The notes: generated by a model from the letters alone, not told the origin. A stretch of 64,000 nt of DNA from JBGPLJ01 sp963826145 (GCA_963826145.1 CAWGVW010000001.1:1809197-1873196), one strand, 5' to 3'. Positions 1 to 9,859 are shown, counted from the first letter of the stretch. Translations and numbers: made by a program.

Positions 1-1607
1 ATCAGTACGGCGACGCGTGCGAGAACTGCAGTTCCGTCTACTCGCCGACGGACCTCATCAATCCCTATTCGACGCTGTCCGGCGCAAAGCCGCTGCGCAA
101 GACCTCGGATCACTACTTCTTCAGGCTTTCCGATCCGAAGTGCGTCGAGTTCCTGACCGGCTGGCTCAACGAGCCCGGGCGCTTGCAGCCCTCGGTTGCG
201 AACAAAGCGCGGGAATGGCTGACGGGGAGCGGCGAACTGAAGCTTGCCGACTGGGACATCTCGCGAGACGCGCCGTACTTCGGCATTCCGATCCCGGATG
301 CCCCTGGCAAATACTTCTACGTCTGGCTCGACGCGCCCATCGGCTATCTCGCTTCGCTCAAGAACTACTTCGACACCGGCAAGGCCCGGGCGCACGGCGA
401 ACGGCGCAGCTTCGAGGAGTTCGTCGCTGCCGACGACGTCGAGCAGATCCACTTCATCGGCAAGGACATCATCTACTTCCACACCCTCTTCTGGCCCGCG
501 ATGCTGAAGTTCGCCGGTCGGAAGACACCGAATCACGTGTACGTGCACGGTTTCATCCAGCTCGGCGGCGAGAAGATGTCCAAGTCGCGCGGCACGGGCC
601 TCTCCCCGCTGCGCTATCTCGACGTCGGCTTGAATCCGGAATGGCTGCGTTACTACATCGCGGCCAAGCTCAATGCGAACGTCGAGGACATCGACTTCAA
701 TCCGGACGATTTCATCGCGCGCATCAACTCGGATCTCGTCGGCAAGTACGTGAACATCGCGAGCCGCGCGGCGAACTTCATCACTCGCCATTTCGGCGGC
801 GAGCTGCGCTTTGCCGGCGAAGCGAGGGAACTGGTACAGGGCGCGATCGGTACCGCGAACTCCGTGCGCGAAAGCTTCGAGGCTCGCGAGTTCGGCAAGG
901 CCATTCGCGACATCATGGGAACCGCCGACCGCATCAACCAGGAGTTCGACGCGAAGCAACCCTGGGTGCTCGCGAAGGATCCGTCGAAACTTGGCGAGCT
1001 GCATGACATCTGCTCGCGTGCCCTGCACGGTTTCCAACTCCTGACGGTCCTGCTGGCGCCAGTCCTGCCACAGACGGCTGCACGCGTCGCGCGGGACTTC
1101 TTCGGACTCGGCCGCGACTTTTCATGGAGCGACGCCGAGACGCTGCCGAAAAAGATCGCTCCCTACACACATCTCATGACCCGTGTCGATCCGAAACAGG
1201 TCGACGCTCTGTTCGAACCGGACAAGGGATCCGCCCCGATGACAACACCAGGTGCTCCGACCGAAGCCGCCGGCAATGCGACGATCACCATTGACGACTT
1301 CATGAAGATCGATCTGCGCGTCGCGAAGATCGCAAATGCCGAGTACGTCACCGGCTCCGAGAAACTCCTCAAGCTCACGCTCGACCTGGGAGCCCTCGGA
1401 ACGCGCGAAGTATTTTCAGGCATCAAGTCGGCTTACGATCCCGCCAAGCTCATCGGCCGGCTGGCCGTCGTCGTCGCAAACCTCGCTCCGCGCAAGATGA
1501 AATTCGGCGTATCGCAGGGCATGGTGCTCTGCGCGAGCGACGACGGCCCGGGCATCTACCTGCTCGACGTCGATTCCGGCGGCGAACCTGGCATGCGAGT
1601 GACCTGA
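1..1607 (+). CDS. metG: Methionine--tRNA ligase, C-terminal part (5' end outside window)
   Basis: The enzyme charges tRNA-Met with methionine in the cytoplasm. The reading frame is open from base 3, so the start and the HIGH motif lie outside the window. The first visible residues (YGDACENC) are the second half of the zinc knuckle. The KMSKS signature is intact at 573-587 (KMSKSRG). After the anticodon-binding helices there is a linker near 1220-1280 and then the C-terminal EMAP/tRNA-binding domain (IDLRVAKI..., ending GMRVT), so this is the long dimeric MetG type. It ends with TGA and nth follows after 9 bp, probably on the same transcript. An in-frame ATG at 183 is internal and not the start. 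Confidence 0.97.
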   Translation, partial: QYGDACENCSSVYSPTDLINPYSTLSGAKPLRKTSDHYFFRLSDPKCVEFLTGWLNEPGRLQPSVANKAREWLTGSGELKLADWDISRDAPYFGIPIPDAPGKYFYVWLDAPIGYLASLKNYFDTGKARAHGERRSFEEFVAADDVEQIHFIGKDIIYFHTLFWPAMLKFAGRKTPNHVYVHGFIQLGGEKMSKSRGTGLSPLRYLDVGLNPEWLRYYIAAKLNANVEDIDFNPDDFIARINSDLVGKYVNIASRAANFITRHFGGELRFAGEARELVQGAIGTANSVRESFEAREFGKAIRDIMGTADRINQEFDAKQPWVLAKDPSKLGELHDICSRALHGFQLLTVLLAPVLPQTAARVARDFFGLGRDFSWSDAETLPKKIAPYTHLMTRVDPKQVDALFEPDKGSAPMTTPGAPTEAAGNATITIDDFMKIDLRVAKIANAEYVTGSEKLLKLTLDLGALGTREVFSGIKSAYDPAKLIGRLAVVVANLAPRKMKFGVSQGMVLCASDDGPGIYLLDVDSGGEPGMRVT

Positions 1608-1616
1608 CGGCGGGAC

Positions 1617-2258
1617 ATGAAACCCGAGTCGGTCCGGCAGATGTTCGAGCGGCTGCGCGCCGCGAATCCCCATCCGACGACTGAACTCAACTATCAATCA
1701 CCGTTCGAGCTGCTGGTCGCGGTGATTCTCTCCGCGCAGGCGACGGACAAGAGCGTGAATCTCGCGACGGGGCAACTCTTTGCGGTCGCCAACACGCCGG
1801 CCGGGATCGCTGCGCTCGGCATCCCCGGCCTCTCGCGCTACATCCGCACGATCGGCCTCTTCAACACGAAGGCGAAGAATGTCATCGCGGCTTCGAAGCT
1901 CCTCATCGAACGTCACGGCGGCGAGGTGCCGCGCGATCGCGCGGCCCTCGAAGCGCTGCCGGGAGTCGGCCGCAAGACCGCGAATGTGATCCTGAATACC
2001 GCCTTCGGTGAACCGACCATCGCGGTCGACACCCACATCTTCCGCGTCGCAAATCGTACGGGGCTCGCGCCGGGCAAGGACGTCCTCGCAGTCGAAAGGA
2101 AGCTCCTGAAGGTGGTCCCGGATGAATTTCGCAAGGACGCGCACCACTGGCTGATCCTGCACGGGCGGTACGTGTGCAAGGCGCGCAAACCCGATTGCCC
2201 CGCCTGCATGATCCGGGCGCAGTGCAGCTACCGCGAAAAGACTCAGGCCGTGCGCTGA
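1617..2258 (+). CDS. nth: Endonuclease III (DNA glycosylase/AP lyase)
   Basis: It removes oxidised pyrimidines from DNA and nicks the abasic site in base excision repair. The 213-residue length is the normal family length. Visible hallmarks are the helix-hairpin-helix LPGVGRKTANVIL with the catalytic lysine at about residue 120, the aspartate in AVDTHIFRVANRTG at about residue 138, and the C-terminal 4Fe-4S ligands with spacing C-x6-C-x2-C-x5-C (CKARKPDCPACMIRAQC, about residues 187-203). ATG start, 9 bp after metG. The last 16 bp overlap, tail to tail, the end of the acyl-CoA ligase gene on the other strand. Confidence 0.97.
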   Translation: MKPESVRQMFERLRAANPHPTTELNYQSPFELLVAVILSAQATDKSVNLATGQLFAVANTPAGIAALGIPGLSRYIRTIGLFNTKAKNVIAASKLLIERHGGEVPRDRAALEALPGVGRKTANVILNTAFGEPTIAVDTHIFRVANRTGLAPGKDVLAVERKLLKVVPDEFRKDAHHWLILHGRYVCKARKPDCPACMIRAQCSYREKTQAVR

Positions 2259-3910
2259 TCCTCGAGCCCGAGTTCCTTCTTCATCGCATCGCGCATCAGG
2301 TATTTCTGCGCCTTGCCCGACACCGTCATCGGAAAGTCATCGACGAACCTGACGTACCGCGGAACCTTGAAGTGGGCGATATTCGCGCGGCAGTAGTCCT
2401 TGAGTTCCACCTCGCTCAGCGGGCACGCGGGCCGCAACTTTACCCACGCGCAGATCTCCTCGCCGTACTTCGCGTCCGGAACGCCGAACACCTGCACCGC
2501 CTCGATGCTTGCGTGGGCGTACAGGAATTCCTCGATCTCGCGCGGATAGATGTTTTCGCCGCCGCGGATGATCATGTCCTTGACGCGGCCGACGATGTTG
2601 CAGAAGCCCTCTGCGTCCAGCGTCGCCAGATCGCCCGTGTGCATCCAGCCGGCCTCATCGACCGCCTCGCGCGTCCTCTCGATGTCGCTCCAATAGCCGC
2701 GCATCACGTTGTATCCGCGGGTGCAGAGTTCTCCCGACGTCCCGCGCGGCACAACGCGCCCGTCGAGGTCGATGACCTTGGCCTGGACGTGCGGATGCAC
2801 CCGTCCGACTGTCGAGACGCGGCGCTCGAGCGGATCGTCTATCGCCGTTTGAAAGCTCGCGGGGCTCGTCTCGGTCATCCCGTAGGCGATCGTGACACCC
2901 CGCATGCCCATGTCGTCGATCACGCGCCGCATGACTTCGACCGGACACGGAGCGCCCGCCATGATCCCCGTGCGCAATGCCGACAGGTCGAATGAACCGT
3001 AATCGGGGTGCGCGAGCATGGCGATGAACATCGTCGGTACGCCGTAGAGCGCGGTGGCGCGCTCCTCGTGCAGCGCTTCGAGCACGGCGCGCGCTTCGAA
3101 CGCCTCGCTCGCAAAGATCATCATGGTGCCGTGGGCGACGGCGCCGAGCACGCCGATCACCATGCCGAAGCAGTGATAGAGCGGCACGGGTATGCACAAC
3201 CGGTCGTCCTCGCCGAGCTCAAGCGGCTGTGCAGTGAAAAACCCGTTGTTGACGATATTGAAATGCGTGAGCGTCGCGCCCTTCGGCTGGCCCGTCGTGC
3301 CGCTCGTGAACTGGATGTTGATCGGATCGTCGGGATCGAGCCGTCCGGCGAGGCGACGCACATTGTCGGCGGCGCCGGCGTCCTCGCACCGCGCGATGTC
3401 CGCAAAGCGCAGAAATCCTGCTCGCCGGTCGGGCGCGATGCGGATGAGCGTCTGCAACTGCGGCACGCGCGGCGAGCGGCTGCCGTCCGGCATCAGTTCG
3501 AGCAGCATGGCCGAATAGTCGGACGACTTGAATCGATCCGCGTGTACCAGAGCCCTGCACCCAACCCTGTTGAGTGCGTACTCGAGTTCCGCGATCCGAT
3601 ACGCGGGATTGATCGTAACGAGGATGAGACCCGCCTTCGCTGTGGCGAATTGCGTCACGACCCACTCGGCACAGTTCGGCGCCCAGATGCCGACGCGATC
3701 GCCCGGTTCGAAACCGAGCGCAACGAAGCTTGCGGCAAGTTCGTCCGCCGCCTCGCGCAGCTCACGCCAGTTCCAGCGGATGCCCTGGGCACGCGACACG
3801 AGCGCCGGACGCTCGGGCCAGCGGTCGGCCGCCTCATCGAGCAGCCGACCGACGGTGATGTGGCGCAGCGGGACACCGCTCGCGCCGCTCACGTAGCTCG
3901 CGGCTTGCAT
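2243..3910 (-). CDS. AMP-binding acyl-CoA ligase (FadD-like)
   Basis: A 555-residue ANL-superfamily enzyme that should adenylate a carboxylic acid and transfer it to CoA. The P-loop-like motif is intact (FTSGTTGQPKGATLTHFN), as are YGMTETSP, the hinge region WMHTGDLATLD and the C-terminal lysine segment (VSGKAQKY). These features suggest a medium or long-chain fatty-acid ligase; the substrate cannot be read from sequence. ATG at 3910 is chosen because the start lies 2 bp after the lpdA stop. The frame is open further upstream but that part lies inside lpdA. The position as last gene of the pyruvate dehydrogenase operon is unusual and suggests co-expression with acetyl-CoA production. Confidence 0.9.
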   Translation of the reverse strand: MQAASYVSGASGVPLRHITVGRLLDEAADRWPERPALVSRAQGIRWNWRELREAADELAASFVALGFEPGDRVGIWAPNCAEWVVTQFATAKAGLILVTINPAYRIAELEYALNRVGCRALVHADRFKSSDYSAMLLELMPDGSRSPRVPQLQTLIRIAPDRRAGFLRFADIARCEDAGAADNVRRLAGRLDPDDPINIQFTSGTTGQPKGATLTHFNIVNNGFFTAQPLELGEDDRLCIPVPLYHCFGMVIGVLGAVAHGTMMIFASEAFEARAVLEALHEERATALYGVPTMFIAMLAHPDYGSFDLSALRTGIMAGAPCPVEVMRRVIDDMGMRGVTIAYGMTETSPASFQTAIDDPLERRVSTVGRVHPHVQAKVIDLDGRVVPRGTSGELCTRGYNVMRGYWSDIERTREAVDEAGWMHTGDLATLDAEGFCNIVGRVKDMIIRGGENIYPREIEEFLYAHASIEAVQVFGVPDAKYGEEICAWVKLRPACPLSEVELKDYCRANIAHFKVPRYVRFVDDFPMTVSGKAQKYLMRDAMKKELGLEDQRTA

Positions 3911-3912
3911 TG

Positions 3913-5719
3913 CTATCTCTTCGGCAGGTAGAGATCGGTCAGCGTGCCTTCGAACGCCTCGGCGGCCATGGCGATGCTCTCCGATAGCGTCGGATGCGGG
4001 TGCACGGTGAGCCCGATGTCGGCGGCATCCGCACCCATTTCGATGGCGAGCGCGACTTCCGCGATGAGATCGCCAGCATTCGGGCCGACGATGCCGCCAC
4101 CGACGACGCGATGCGATTCCTTGTCGAACAAGAGCTTCGTGAAGCCCTCGTCGCGGTTCAGCGTGAGCGAGCGGGCGTTCGCGATCCACGGAAAGACGCC
4201 CTTGCCGAGCGCGAGCCCCTGCGCCTGCGCTTCGGCTTCGGTGATGCCCGCCCAGGCGATTTCCGGGTCGGTGTAAGCGACCGACGGAATCACGCGCGCA
4301 TCGAAGGCACGCTTGAGACCCGCGGCGACCTCCGCCGCGACCTTGCCTTCGTGCGACGCCTTGTGCGCGAGCATCGGTTGGCCGACGACGTCGCCGATCG
4401 CGAAGATATGCGGCACATTTGTGCGCTGCTGCCGATCGACACGGATGAAACCGCGCGCGTCCACCTCGATGCCCGCGTTGTCCGCGCCGATGTGGCGGCC
4501 GTTTGGCACGCGGCCAACGGCGACCAGGATCTTGTCGTAAGTCTCCGGGTCCGGCGCCCCTGCGCCTTCGAATGTCACTCTCAGGCCCTGCTTGCGCGCC
4601 TCGACGTTGGCGACACGGGTGCCGAGGAGAATCTGCCGATAGCGCTTCGCGAGCCGCTTCTCGAGCGGTCGCACGAGATCGCGATCGCAACCTGGCATGA
4701 GCCCCGGCGTCAATTCGACCACCGACACCTCGACTCCGAGCGCGTCGTACACGCACGCCATTTCGAGGCCGATGATGCCGCCCCCGATCACGAGGAGCCG
4801 CTTCGGAAGGTTCTCAATCTCGAGTGCGCTTGTGGAATCGAGAATGCGCGGATCGTCGGGCAGGCCCGGCAGGCGCACCGATTCCGAACCGCAAGCAATG
4901 ATCGCCTGGCCAAAGCGCACGATGGTCTTGCGCTCGCCGTCGCGCACTTCAAGGCTGTTCGCATCGAGGAACCGCCCCGTTCCGCGCACGATCTCGACTT
5001 TACGCTGCTTGGCGAGCATGTTGAGCCCGCCAGTGAGTTTGCCGACGACCTTGTTCTTCCACTGGCGCAGGCGATCGGCATCGATGCGGGGCTTCCCGAA
5101 TACGACGCCGCAGTCAGCCATCGATTCCGCCTCTTCGATCACGCGCGCCGCATGCAGGAGCGCCTTCGAAGGGATGCACCCAACATTGAGACAGACGCCG
5201 CCAAGCGTCGGCCAGCGTTCGATCAGCGTAACCCGAAGGCCAAGATCGGCCGCGCGAAATGCCGCCGTGTAGCCTCCGGGCCCCGCTCCAAGCACCACCA
5301 CGCGATGACCAACGTCCGCGGCACTGCCTTTGCGCAGCGTCGTCGATGCCGTCGCCTGCTGCCACGGGCGTTGCGGGAGGGGCAGACACCGGCTTGGGCG
5401 ATGGCGCGGCCGTTGTTGGCGCCGGCGCGGCCGGTCTCGGTGGTGGGGCGGCAGGAGCAGCGGCGGGTCGCGGCTCGTCACCGGCGACCTCCACGCGAAC
5501 GAGGGCGCTGCCCTTGGAAACGCGATCGCCCTTCTTCACCAGGACCGCTGTGACCTTGCCCGCGACATCCGACGGTACGTCGAGGGTCGCTTTTTCGGTC
5601 TCGAGCGTGACGAGCGGCGTCTCCTTCGCAACGCTGGCGCCCTGCTGCACCAGTACATCGACGACCGGGACATCCTTGAAGTCGCCGAGGTCGGGGACGA
5701 GGACGTCCCGCTCGCTCAC
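3913..5719 (-). CDS. lpdA: Dihydrolipoyl dehydrogenase with N-terminal lipoyl domain (E3 of PDH), interrupted by an apparent frameshift
   Basis: E3 reoxidises the dihydrolipoyl groups of the pyruvate dehydrogenase complex with FAD and NAD+. The GTG at 5719 opens a lipoyl domain (TLETEKATLD, lipoyl lysine about residue 43) and a Pro/Ala linker. The FAD-binding start VVVLGAGPGGYTAAF is in the next frame. The change of frame (one extra base, or two missing) lies between about 5330 and 5365. The E3 part is otherwise intact: redox disulphide GVCLNVGCIPSK, NAD-binding GGGIIGLE and the C-terminal His-Glu motif HPHPTLSE. Lipoyl-E3 fusions are known in proteobacteria, so one protein is expected. The cause may be an assembly indel or a true lesion. 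The E3 frame alone has an ATG at 5481, inside the linker. GTGA overlap with aceF. Confidence 0.88.
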
Positions 5720-7161
5720 GGAATGGCCTCGGTGAGCGCGCGTGCGTCGCGGAGCACCGCGGCGAGATAGGTCGTGAAGCGCGCGCCCATGGCGCCATCG
5801 ATAACCCGGTGATCGTACGAAAGCGCGAGCGGCAACATGAGCCGCGGTACGAAACTGCCATTCTGGTAGACGGGCTTCATCGCAGCGCGGGCAACGCCCA
5901 GGATCGCGACCTCGGGTGCATTGATGATTGGAGTGAAAGCGGTGCCGCCGATGCCGCCGAGGCTCGACACCGTGAACACCGCGCCCTGCATTTCGGTGGG
6001 CGCGAGCTTGCCATTGCGCGCCTTTTCCGAGAGAGCGCCGAGCTCGCGTGCGATCTCGTAGATGTCCTTGCGGTTTGCGTCGCGGATCACGGGGACGACG
6101 AGCCCGTTCGGCGTATCGGCTGCGAAGCCAAGATGAACGTACTTCTTGTAGATGAGGTTCTGGCCGGAGGCGTCGAGCGAGCTTGCGAACAGCGGAAATT
6201 CCGCGATCGCGCGCACGCAGGCCTTCAGCACGAATGCGAGCGGCGTGAGCTTGATGCCCTCCTGCACGGCCTTGCCCTTCAGCTGGTTACGCAGTGCCTC
6301 GAGGTCGGTGATGTCCGCCTCGTCGAACTGCGTTACGTGCGGGACATTGACCCAGCTCGCGGCGAGCCGCGGGCCGGAGATCCTCTGGATCCGGCCGAGC
6401 GGCTTCACTTCGATCGGACCGAACTTGCCGAAGTCGACGGTTGGAACCTTCGGCAGCGCGGAAACGGGCGCCGCCGCCGCGGCGCGTTCGCCTGTCATCA
6501 CGCCCTTGACGAATGCCTTGACGTCCTCGTGCGTGACGCGGCCCTTGACGCCACTGCCCTTCACGCGGCCAAGATCGACGCCGAGTTCACGCGCAAACAA
6601 ACGCACCGACGGACTCGCGTGGGACTTCGCAAAACCGACCTCATCGAGCACGGCCGGTGCCGCCGTGCTGGGTGGCAGCACGTGGGTTTCGGTGAAAGCC
6701 GAGGCCGCGGCAGGCGCAGGTACGGGCGTCGCAGGCGGCGCAGACACCATGGCCGCAGACGGTGCGGGTGCGGGCGGCGCGGGTGCGGGCGGCGCGGGTG
6801 CGGGCGGCGCGGCTTGCGCAGTGGAATCAGCGAACGGTTTGCGCAGCGCCGGCTGGCGCACGGTCGGTTCGCTACCTGTTTCCACCGTCGCGGGCGGCGC
6901 GGCCGGCGTGGCCACGCGCTCCGCCGCGACAATGTCGGCGATCGGCGCGCCTTGCGACACCTTGTCGCCCTTGCGCAGCCGCAGCGCGACTACGGTTCCC
7001 GCCGCCGTCGACGGCACATCCATCGTCGCCTTTTCGGTTTCGAGCGTGATGAGCGGCGTCTCGAGGGCGATGACGTCGCCGACCTTCACCAGCACGTCGA
7101 CCACCGGGACATTCTTGAAGTCGCCGATGTCGGGTACGACGATGACTATGGGTTCGGGCAC
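5716..7161 (-). CDS. aceF: Pyruvate dehydrogenase E2, dihydrolipoyllysine-residue acetyltransferase
   Basis: E2 is the core of the pyruvate dehydrogenase complex; it carries acetyl on lipoyl-lysine and passes it to CoA. The 481 residues contain one lipoyl domain (about 1-75, lipoyl lysine at about residue 44 in TLETEKATMD), an Ala/Pro-rich swinging linker, a peripheral subunit-binding domain (about 180-220: ASPSVRLFARELGVDL...), and the catalytic domain ending with SYDHRVIDGAMGARF, which holds the active-site His and Asp. Many E2 proteins carry two or three lipoyl domains. Here there is one, and a second is fused to lpdA. GTG start 16 bp after aceE; the stop overlaps the lpdA start by 4 bp. 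Confidence 0.96.
   Translation of the reverse strand: MPEPIVIVVPDIGDFKNVPVVDVLVKVGDVIALETPLITLETEKATMDVPSTAAGTVVALRLRKGDKVSQGAPIADIVAAERVATPAAPPATVETGSEPTVRQPALRKPFADSTAQAAPPAPAPPAPAPPAPAPSAAMVSAPPATPVPAPAAASAFTETHVLPPSTAAPAVLDEVGFAKSHASPSVRLFARELGVDLGRVKGSGVKGRVTHEDVKAFVKGVMTGERAAAAAPVSALPKVPTVDFGKFGPIEVKPLGRIQRISGPRLAASWVNVPHVTQFDEADITDLEALRNQLKGKAVQEGIKLTPLAFVLKACVRAIAEFPLFASSLDASGQNLIYKKYVHLGFAADTPNGLVVPVIRDANRKDIYEIARELGALSEKARNGKLAPTEMQGAVFTVSSLGGIGGTAFTPIINAPEVAILGVARAAMKPVYQNGSFVPRLMLPLALSYDHRVIDGAMGARFTTYLAAVLRDARALTEAIP
6766..6810. repeat. Three exact tandem copies of a 15-bp unit inside aceF
   Basis: The unit GGGTGCGGGCGGCGC (plus strand) is repeated three times without mismatch at 6766-6780, 6781-6795 and 6796-6810. 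On the coding strand each unit adds APAPP-type residues to the E2 linker. The repeat is a multiple of three, so copy-number change would lengthen or shorten the linker without breaking the frame. Confidence 0.9.
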
Positions 7162-7177
7162 GCGGCAATCCGTCGCT

Positions 7178-9841
7178 TCAGACGGTCAACGGATTCGGTT
7201 TCTGCGGATCGAGGCCGAAGTCCGCAATGGCCTTCGCAACGGTCGCCGCATCGATCTTGCCGTCGTCCGCGAGCGCCTTGAGCGCCGCGACCACGACGTA
7301 CTGCCGGTCGACCTCGAAGAACCGGCGCAGCGCCGCCCGCGAATCGCTGCGGCCGTAGCCGTCCGTGCCGAGCACGACATAGCGGCCCGGCACCCACTGC
7401 CGAATCTGGTCGGGGACCGTCTTCATGTAGTCGGTGGCCGCAATGAAGGGACCTGAACGCTCGCCGAAACACTGGTCGACGTAGGTCTGCCGCGCCGGGG
7501 ATTTCGGATGCATCATTTTCCAGCGCTCGACATCGAGCGCATTACGCCTGAGTTCGCTGAAGCTCGTGACCGAAAAGACGTCCGCCGGCACGCTGTAGTC
7601 CTTTTCGAGGATCTCCGCTGCTGCGAGTACTTCGCGCAGGATCGTTCCCGATCCCAAGAGCGTGACACGCACCTTGCCACGCCCGCCGATCTGCAGGAGG
7701 TACATCCCGGAGAGGATTCCCTGCTCGACGCCCGTCGGCATCGCGGGCTGCACGTAGTTTTCGTTCATGCAGGTGATGTAATAGAAGACGCCTTCCTGCC
7801 GGACGTACATCCGCTCGAGGCCCGCGTGCACGATGACCGCGAGCTCGTACGCGAAGGTGGGGTCGTAGGCGATGCAGTTCGGCACGGTGGTCGCGACGAG
7901 CTGGCTGTGCCCGTCCTGGTGCTGCAGGCCTTCGCCCGCGAGCGTCGTGCGGCCCGCCGTTCCACCGATGAGAAATCCGCGCGCCTGGCTGTCGCCCGCC
8001 GCCCAGATGAAGTCGCCGACGCGCTGGAAGCCGAACATCGAGTAATAGATGTAGAACGGCACCATGTTGACGTTGTGATTCGCATACGCGGTGCCTGCCG
8101 CGAGCCAGGAACAGAGCGACCCGGCTTCGTTGATGCCTTCCTCGAGGATCTGGCCCTTCTTGTCCTCACGGTAGTACATCAACTGGTCCGCATCCTGCGG
8201 CGTGTAGAGCTGTCCGACCGCCGAGTAGATGCCGACCTGGCGGAACATGCCCTCCATCCCGAAGGTACGCGCTTCGTCCGGCACGATCGGCACGATATAG
8301 GGGCCGATGCTCTTGTCCTTGATGAGCACGGAGAGGATTCGCACCAGCGCCATCGTCGTCGAGATCTCGCGATCGCCGCTACCGTCGAGCAAAGCCTGCA
8401 GCGACTGCAGCGCCGGCACGACGAGCGGCTGCGCAGCATCGCTGCGCGCGGGCAAGTAGCCGCCAAAGTTCGCCCGCTGCTCCTGCAGATAAAGCATTTC
8501 CTGGCTATCGGCGGCGGGCTTGCGAAACAGCAGGCCCTTCATGTCCTCGTCGCTGATCGGAATGTTGAAGCGGTCGCGAAACGCGGTGAGCGCCTCCTCG
8601 TCGACCTTCTTCTGCTGGTGGGTGATGTTCTGGCCTTCACCGGCCTTGCCAAGCCCGAAGCCCTTCACGGTCTTCGCGAGGATTACGGTTGGTCCACCCT
8701 TGTGCGCGACCGCCGCAGCGTAAGCGGCGTAAACCTTCTTCGGATCGTGCCCGCCGCGATTGAGCCGCCAGATCTCCTCGTCCGACATGTTGGCGACCAT
8801 CGCCTTGAGTTCAGGGTACTTCCCGAAGAAATTCTCGCGCGTGTACGCGCCGCCCTTCTGCTTGAAGTTCTGGTACTCGCCGTCGACGCACTCCTCCATC
8901 ACCCGGCGCAGAAGCCCCTTGGTGTCTTTTGCGAGGAGCGGATCCCAGCGTGAGCCCCAGAGGACCTTGATGACGTTCCAGCCGGCCCCGAGGAATGCCG
9001 CTTCGAGTTCCTGGATGATCTTGCCGTTGCCGCGCACCGGTCCGTCGAGCCGCTGCAGGTTGCAGTTGATGACGAAGATGAGATTGTCGAGGTGCTCGCG
9101 CACGGGCATTGTGATGGCGCCCATCGACTCCGGCTCATCCATCTCGCCATCGCCGAGAAACGCCCAGATCTTGCGATCGGAGGCCTTGATGATCCCGCGG
9201 TTTTCCAGGTAGCGCGTGAAACGCGCCTGGAAGATTGCTGCCATTGGCCCGAGGCCCATCGAAACAGTCGGGAACTGCCAGAACTCCGGCATCAGCCAGG
9301 GATGCGGATACGAGGACAGGCCGTCGCCGCCGACTTCCTGGCGGAAATGGCGGAGTTGCGAGTCGCTCAGGCGACCCTCGAGATACGCGCGCGCGTAGAT
9401 GCCGGGCGAGGAATGGCCCTGCATGTAAATCAGGTCGCCCGGATGCTTGTCCGAAGGCGCCCGCCAGAAGTGGTTGAATCCGACCTCGTAGAGCGTCGCC
9501 GATGACGCATAGGTCGAGATATGGCCGCCATACTCCGAGCTCTGCCGATTCGCCTGCACCACCATCGCGAGCGCGTTCCAGCGGATATAGGCTTCGAGCC
9601 GGCGCTCGAGCGCACGATTGCCGGGATATTCCGGTTCCTGGCCCGGCGCGATCGTGTTGACGTAGGCCGTATTCGGCCGGAAAGGCAGGTAGGTGCCCGA
9701 CCGGCGCGTCTGATCGATCAGCCGCTCGAGCAGGTAATGCGCACGCTCGGGGCCGTGCATCTTGAGCACGGAATTGATCGACTCGATCCACTCCTGGGTC
9801 TCGAGCGGATCGACGTCGTCTAGCTTCTGGATATCGGCCAT
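7178..9841 (-). CDS. aceE: Pyruvate dehydrogenase E1 component (homodimeric type)
   Basis: E1 decarboxylates pyruvate with thiamine diphosphate and acetylates the lipoyl group of E2. From ATG 9841 (MADIQKLDDVDPLETQEW) the protein is 887 residues, the usual length for the single-chain gammaproteobacterial E1. The ThDP-binding segment GDGEMDEPESMGAI and the following NCNLQRLDGPVRGNGKI region are intact. The frame is open upstream of the ATG, but this start matches the family N-terminus and places the promoter at 9870-9898 about 30 bp upstream. It is the first gene of the aceE-aceF-lpdA-ligase operon and is divergent from pepA. Confidence 0.97.
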   Translation of the reverse strand: MADIQKLDDVDPLETQEWIESINSVLKMHGPERAHYLLERLIDQTRRSGTYLPFRPNTAYVNTIAPGQEPEYPGNRALERRLEAYIRWNALAMVVQANRQSSEYGGHISTYASSATLYEVGFNHFWRAPSDKHPGDLIYMQGHSSPGIYARAYLEGRLSDSQLRHFRQEVGGDGLSSYPHPWLMPEFWQFPTVSMGLGPMAAIFQARFTRYLENRGIIKASDRKIWAFLGDGEMDEPESMGAITMPVREHLDNLIFVINCNLQRLDGPVRGNGKIIQELEAAFLGAGWNVIKVLWGSRWDPLLAKDTKGLLRRVMEECVDGEYQNFKQKGGAYTRENFFGKYPELKAMVANMSDEEIWRLNRGGHDPKKVYAAYAAAVAHKGGPTVILAKTVKGFGLGKAGEGQNITHQQKKVDEEALTAFRDRFNIPISDEDMKGLLFRKPAADSQEMLYLQEQRANFGGYLPARSDAAQPLVVPALQSLQALLDGSGDREISTTMALVRILSVLIKDKSIGPYIVPIVPDEARTFGMEGMFRQVGIYSAVGQLYTPQDADQLMYYREDKKGQILEEGINEAGSLCSWLAAGTAYANHNVNMVPFYIYYSMFGFQRVGDFIWAAGDSQARGFLIGGTAGRTTLAGEGLQHQDGHSQLVATTVPNCIAYDPTFAYELAVIVHAGLERMYVRQEGVFYYITCMNENYVQPAMPTGVEQGILSGMYLLQIGGRGKVRVTLLGSGTILREVLAAAEILEKDYSVPADVFSVTSFSELRRNALDVERWKMMHPKSPARQTYVDQCFGERSGPFIAATDYMKTVPDQIRQWVPGRYVVLGTDGYGRSDSRAALRRFFEVDRQYVVVAALKALADDGKIDAATVAKAIADFGLDPQKPNPLTV

Positions 9842-9859
9842 GCGGGTATAAACAGGGAG

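Noticed and set aside
2243..4756. The acyl-CoA ligase frame stays open far upstream to 4756
   Set aside because: The part beyond 3910 lies in lpdA and reads as low-complexity Arg-rich sequence; the ATG at 3910 fits the family N-terminus.
5330..5365. Programmed ribosomal frameshift in lpdA
   Set aside because: No slippery heptamer or clear downstream structure of known type was found, so recoding is not claimed.
3994..5553. A 519-codon open frame on the plus strand over lpdA
   Set aside because: It is the antisense shadow of a well-conserved gene; high GC makes long opposite frames common, and the translation (Arg/His/Ala-rich) shows no family motif.
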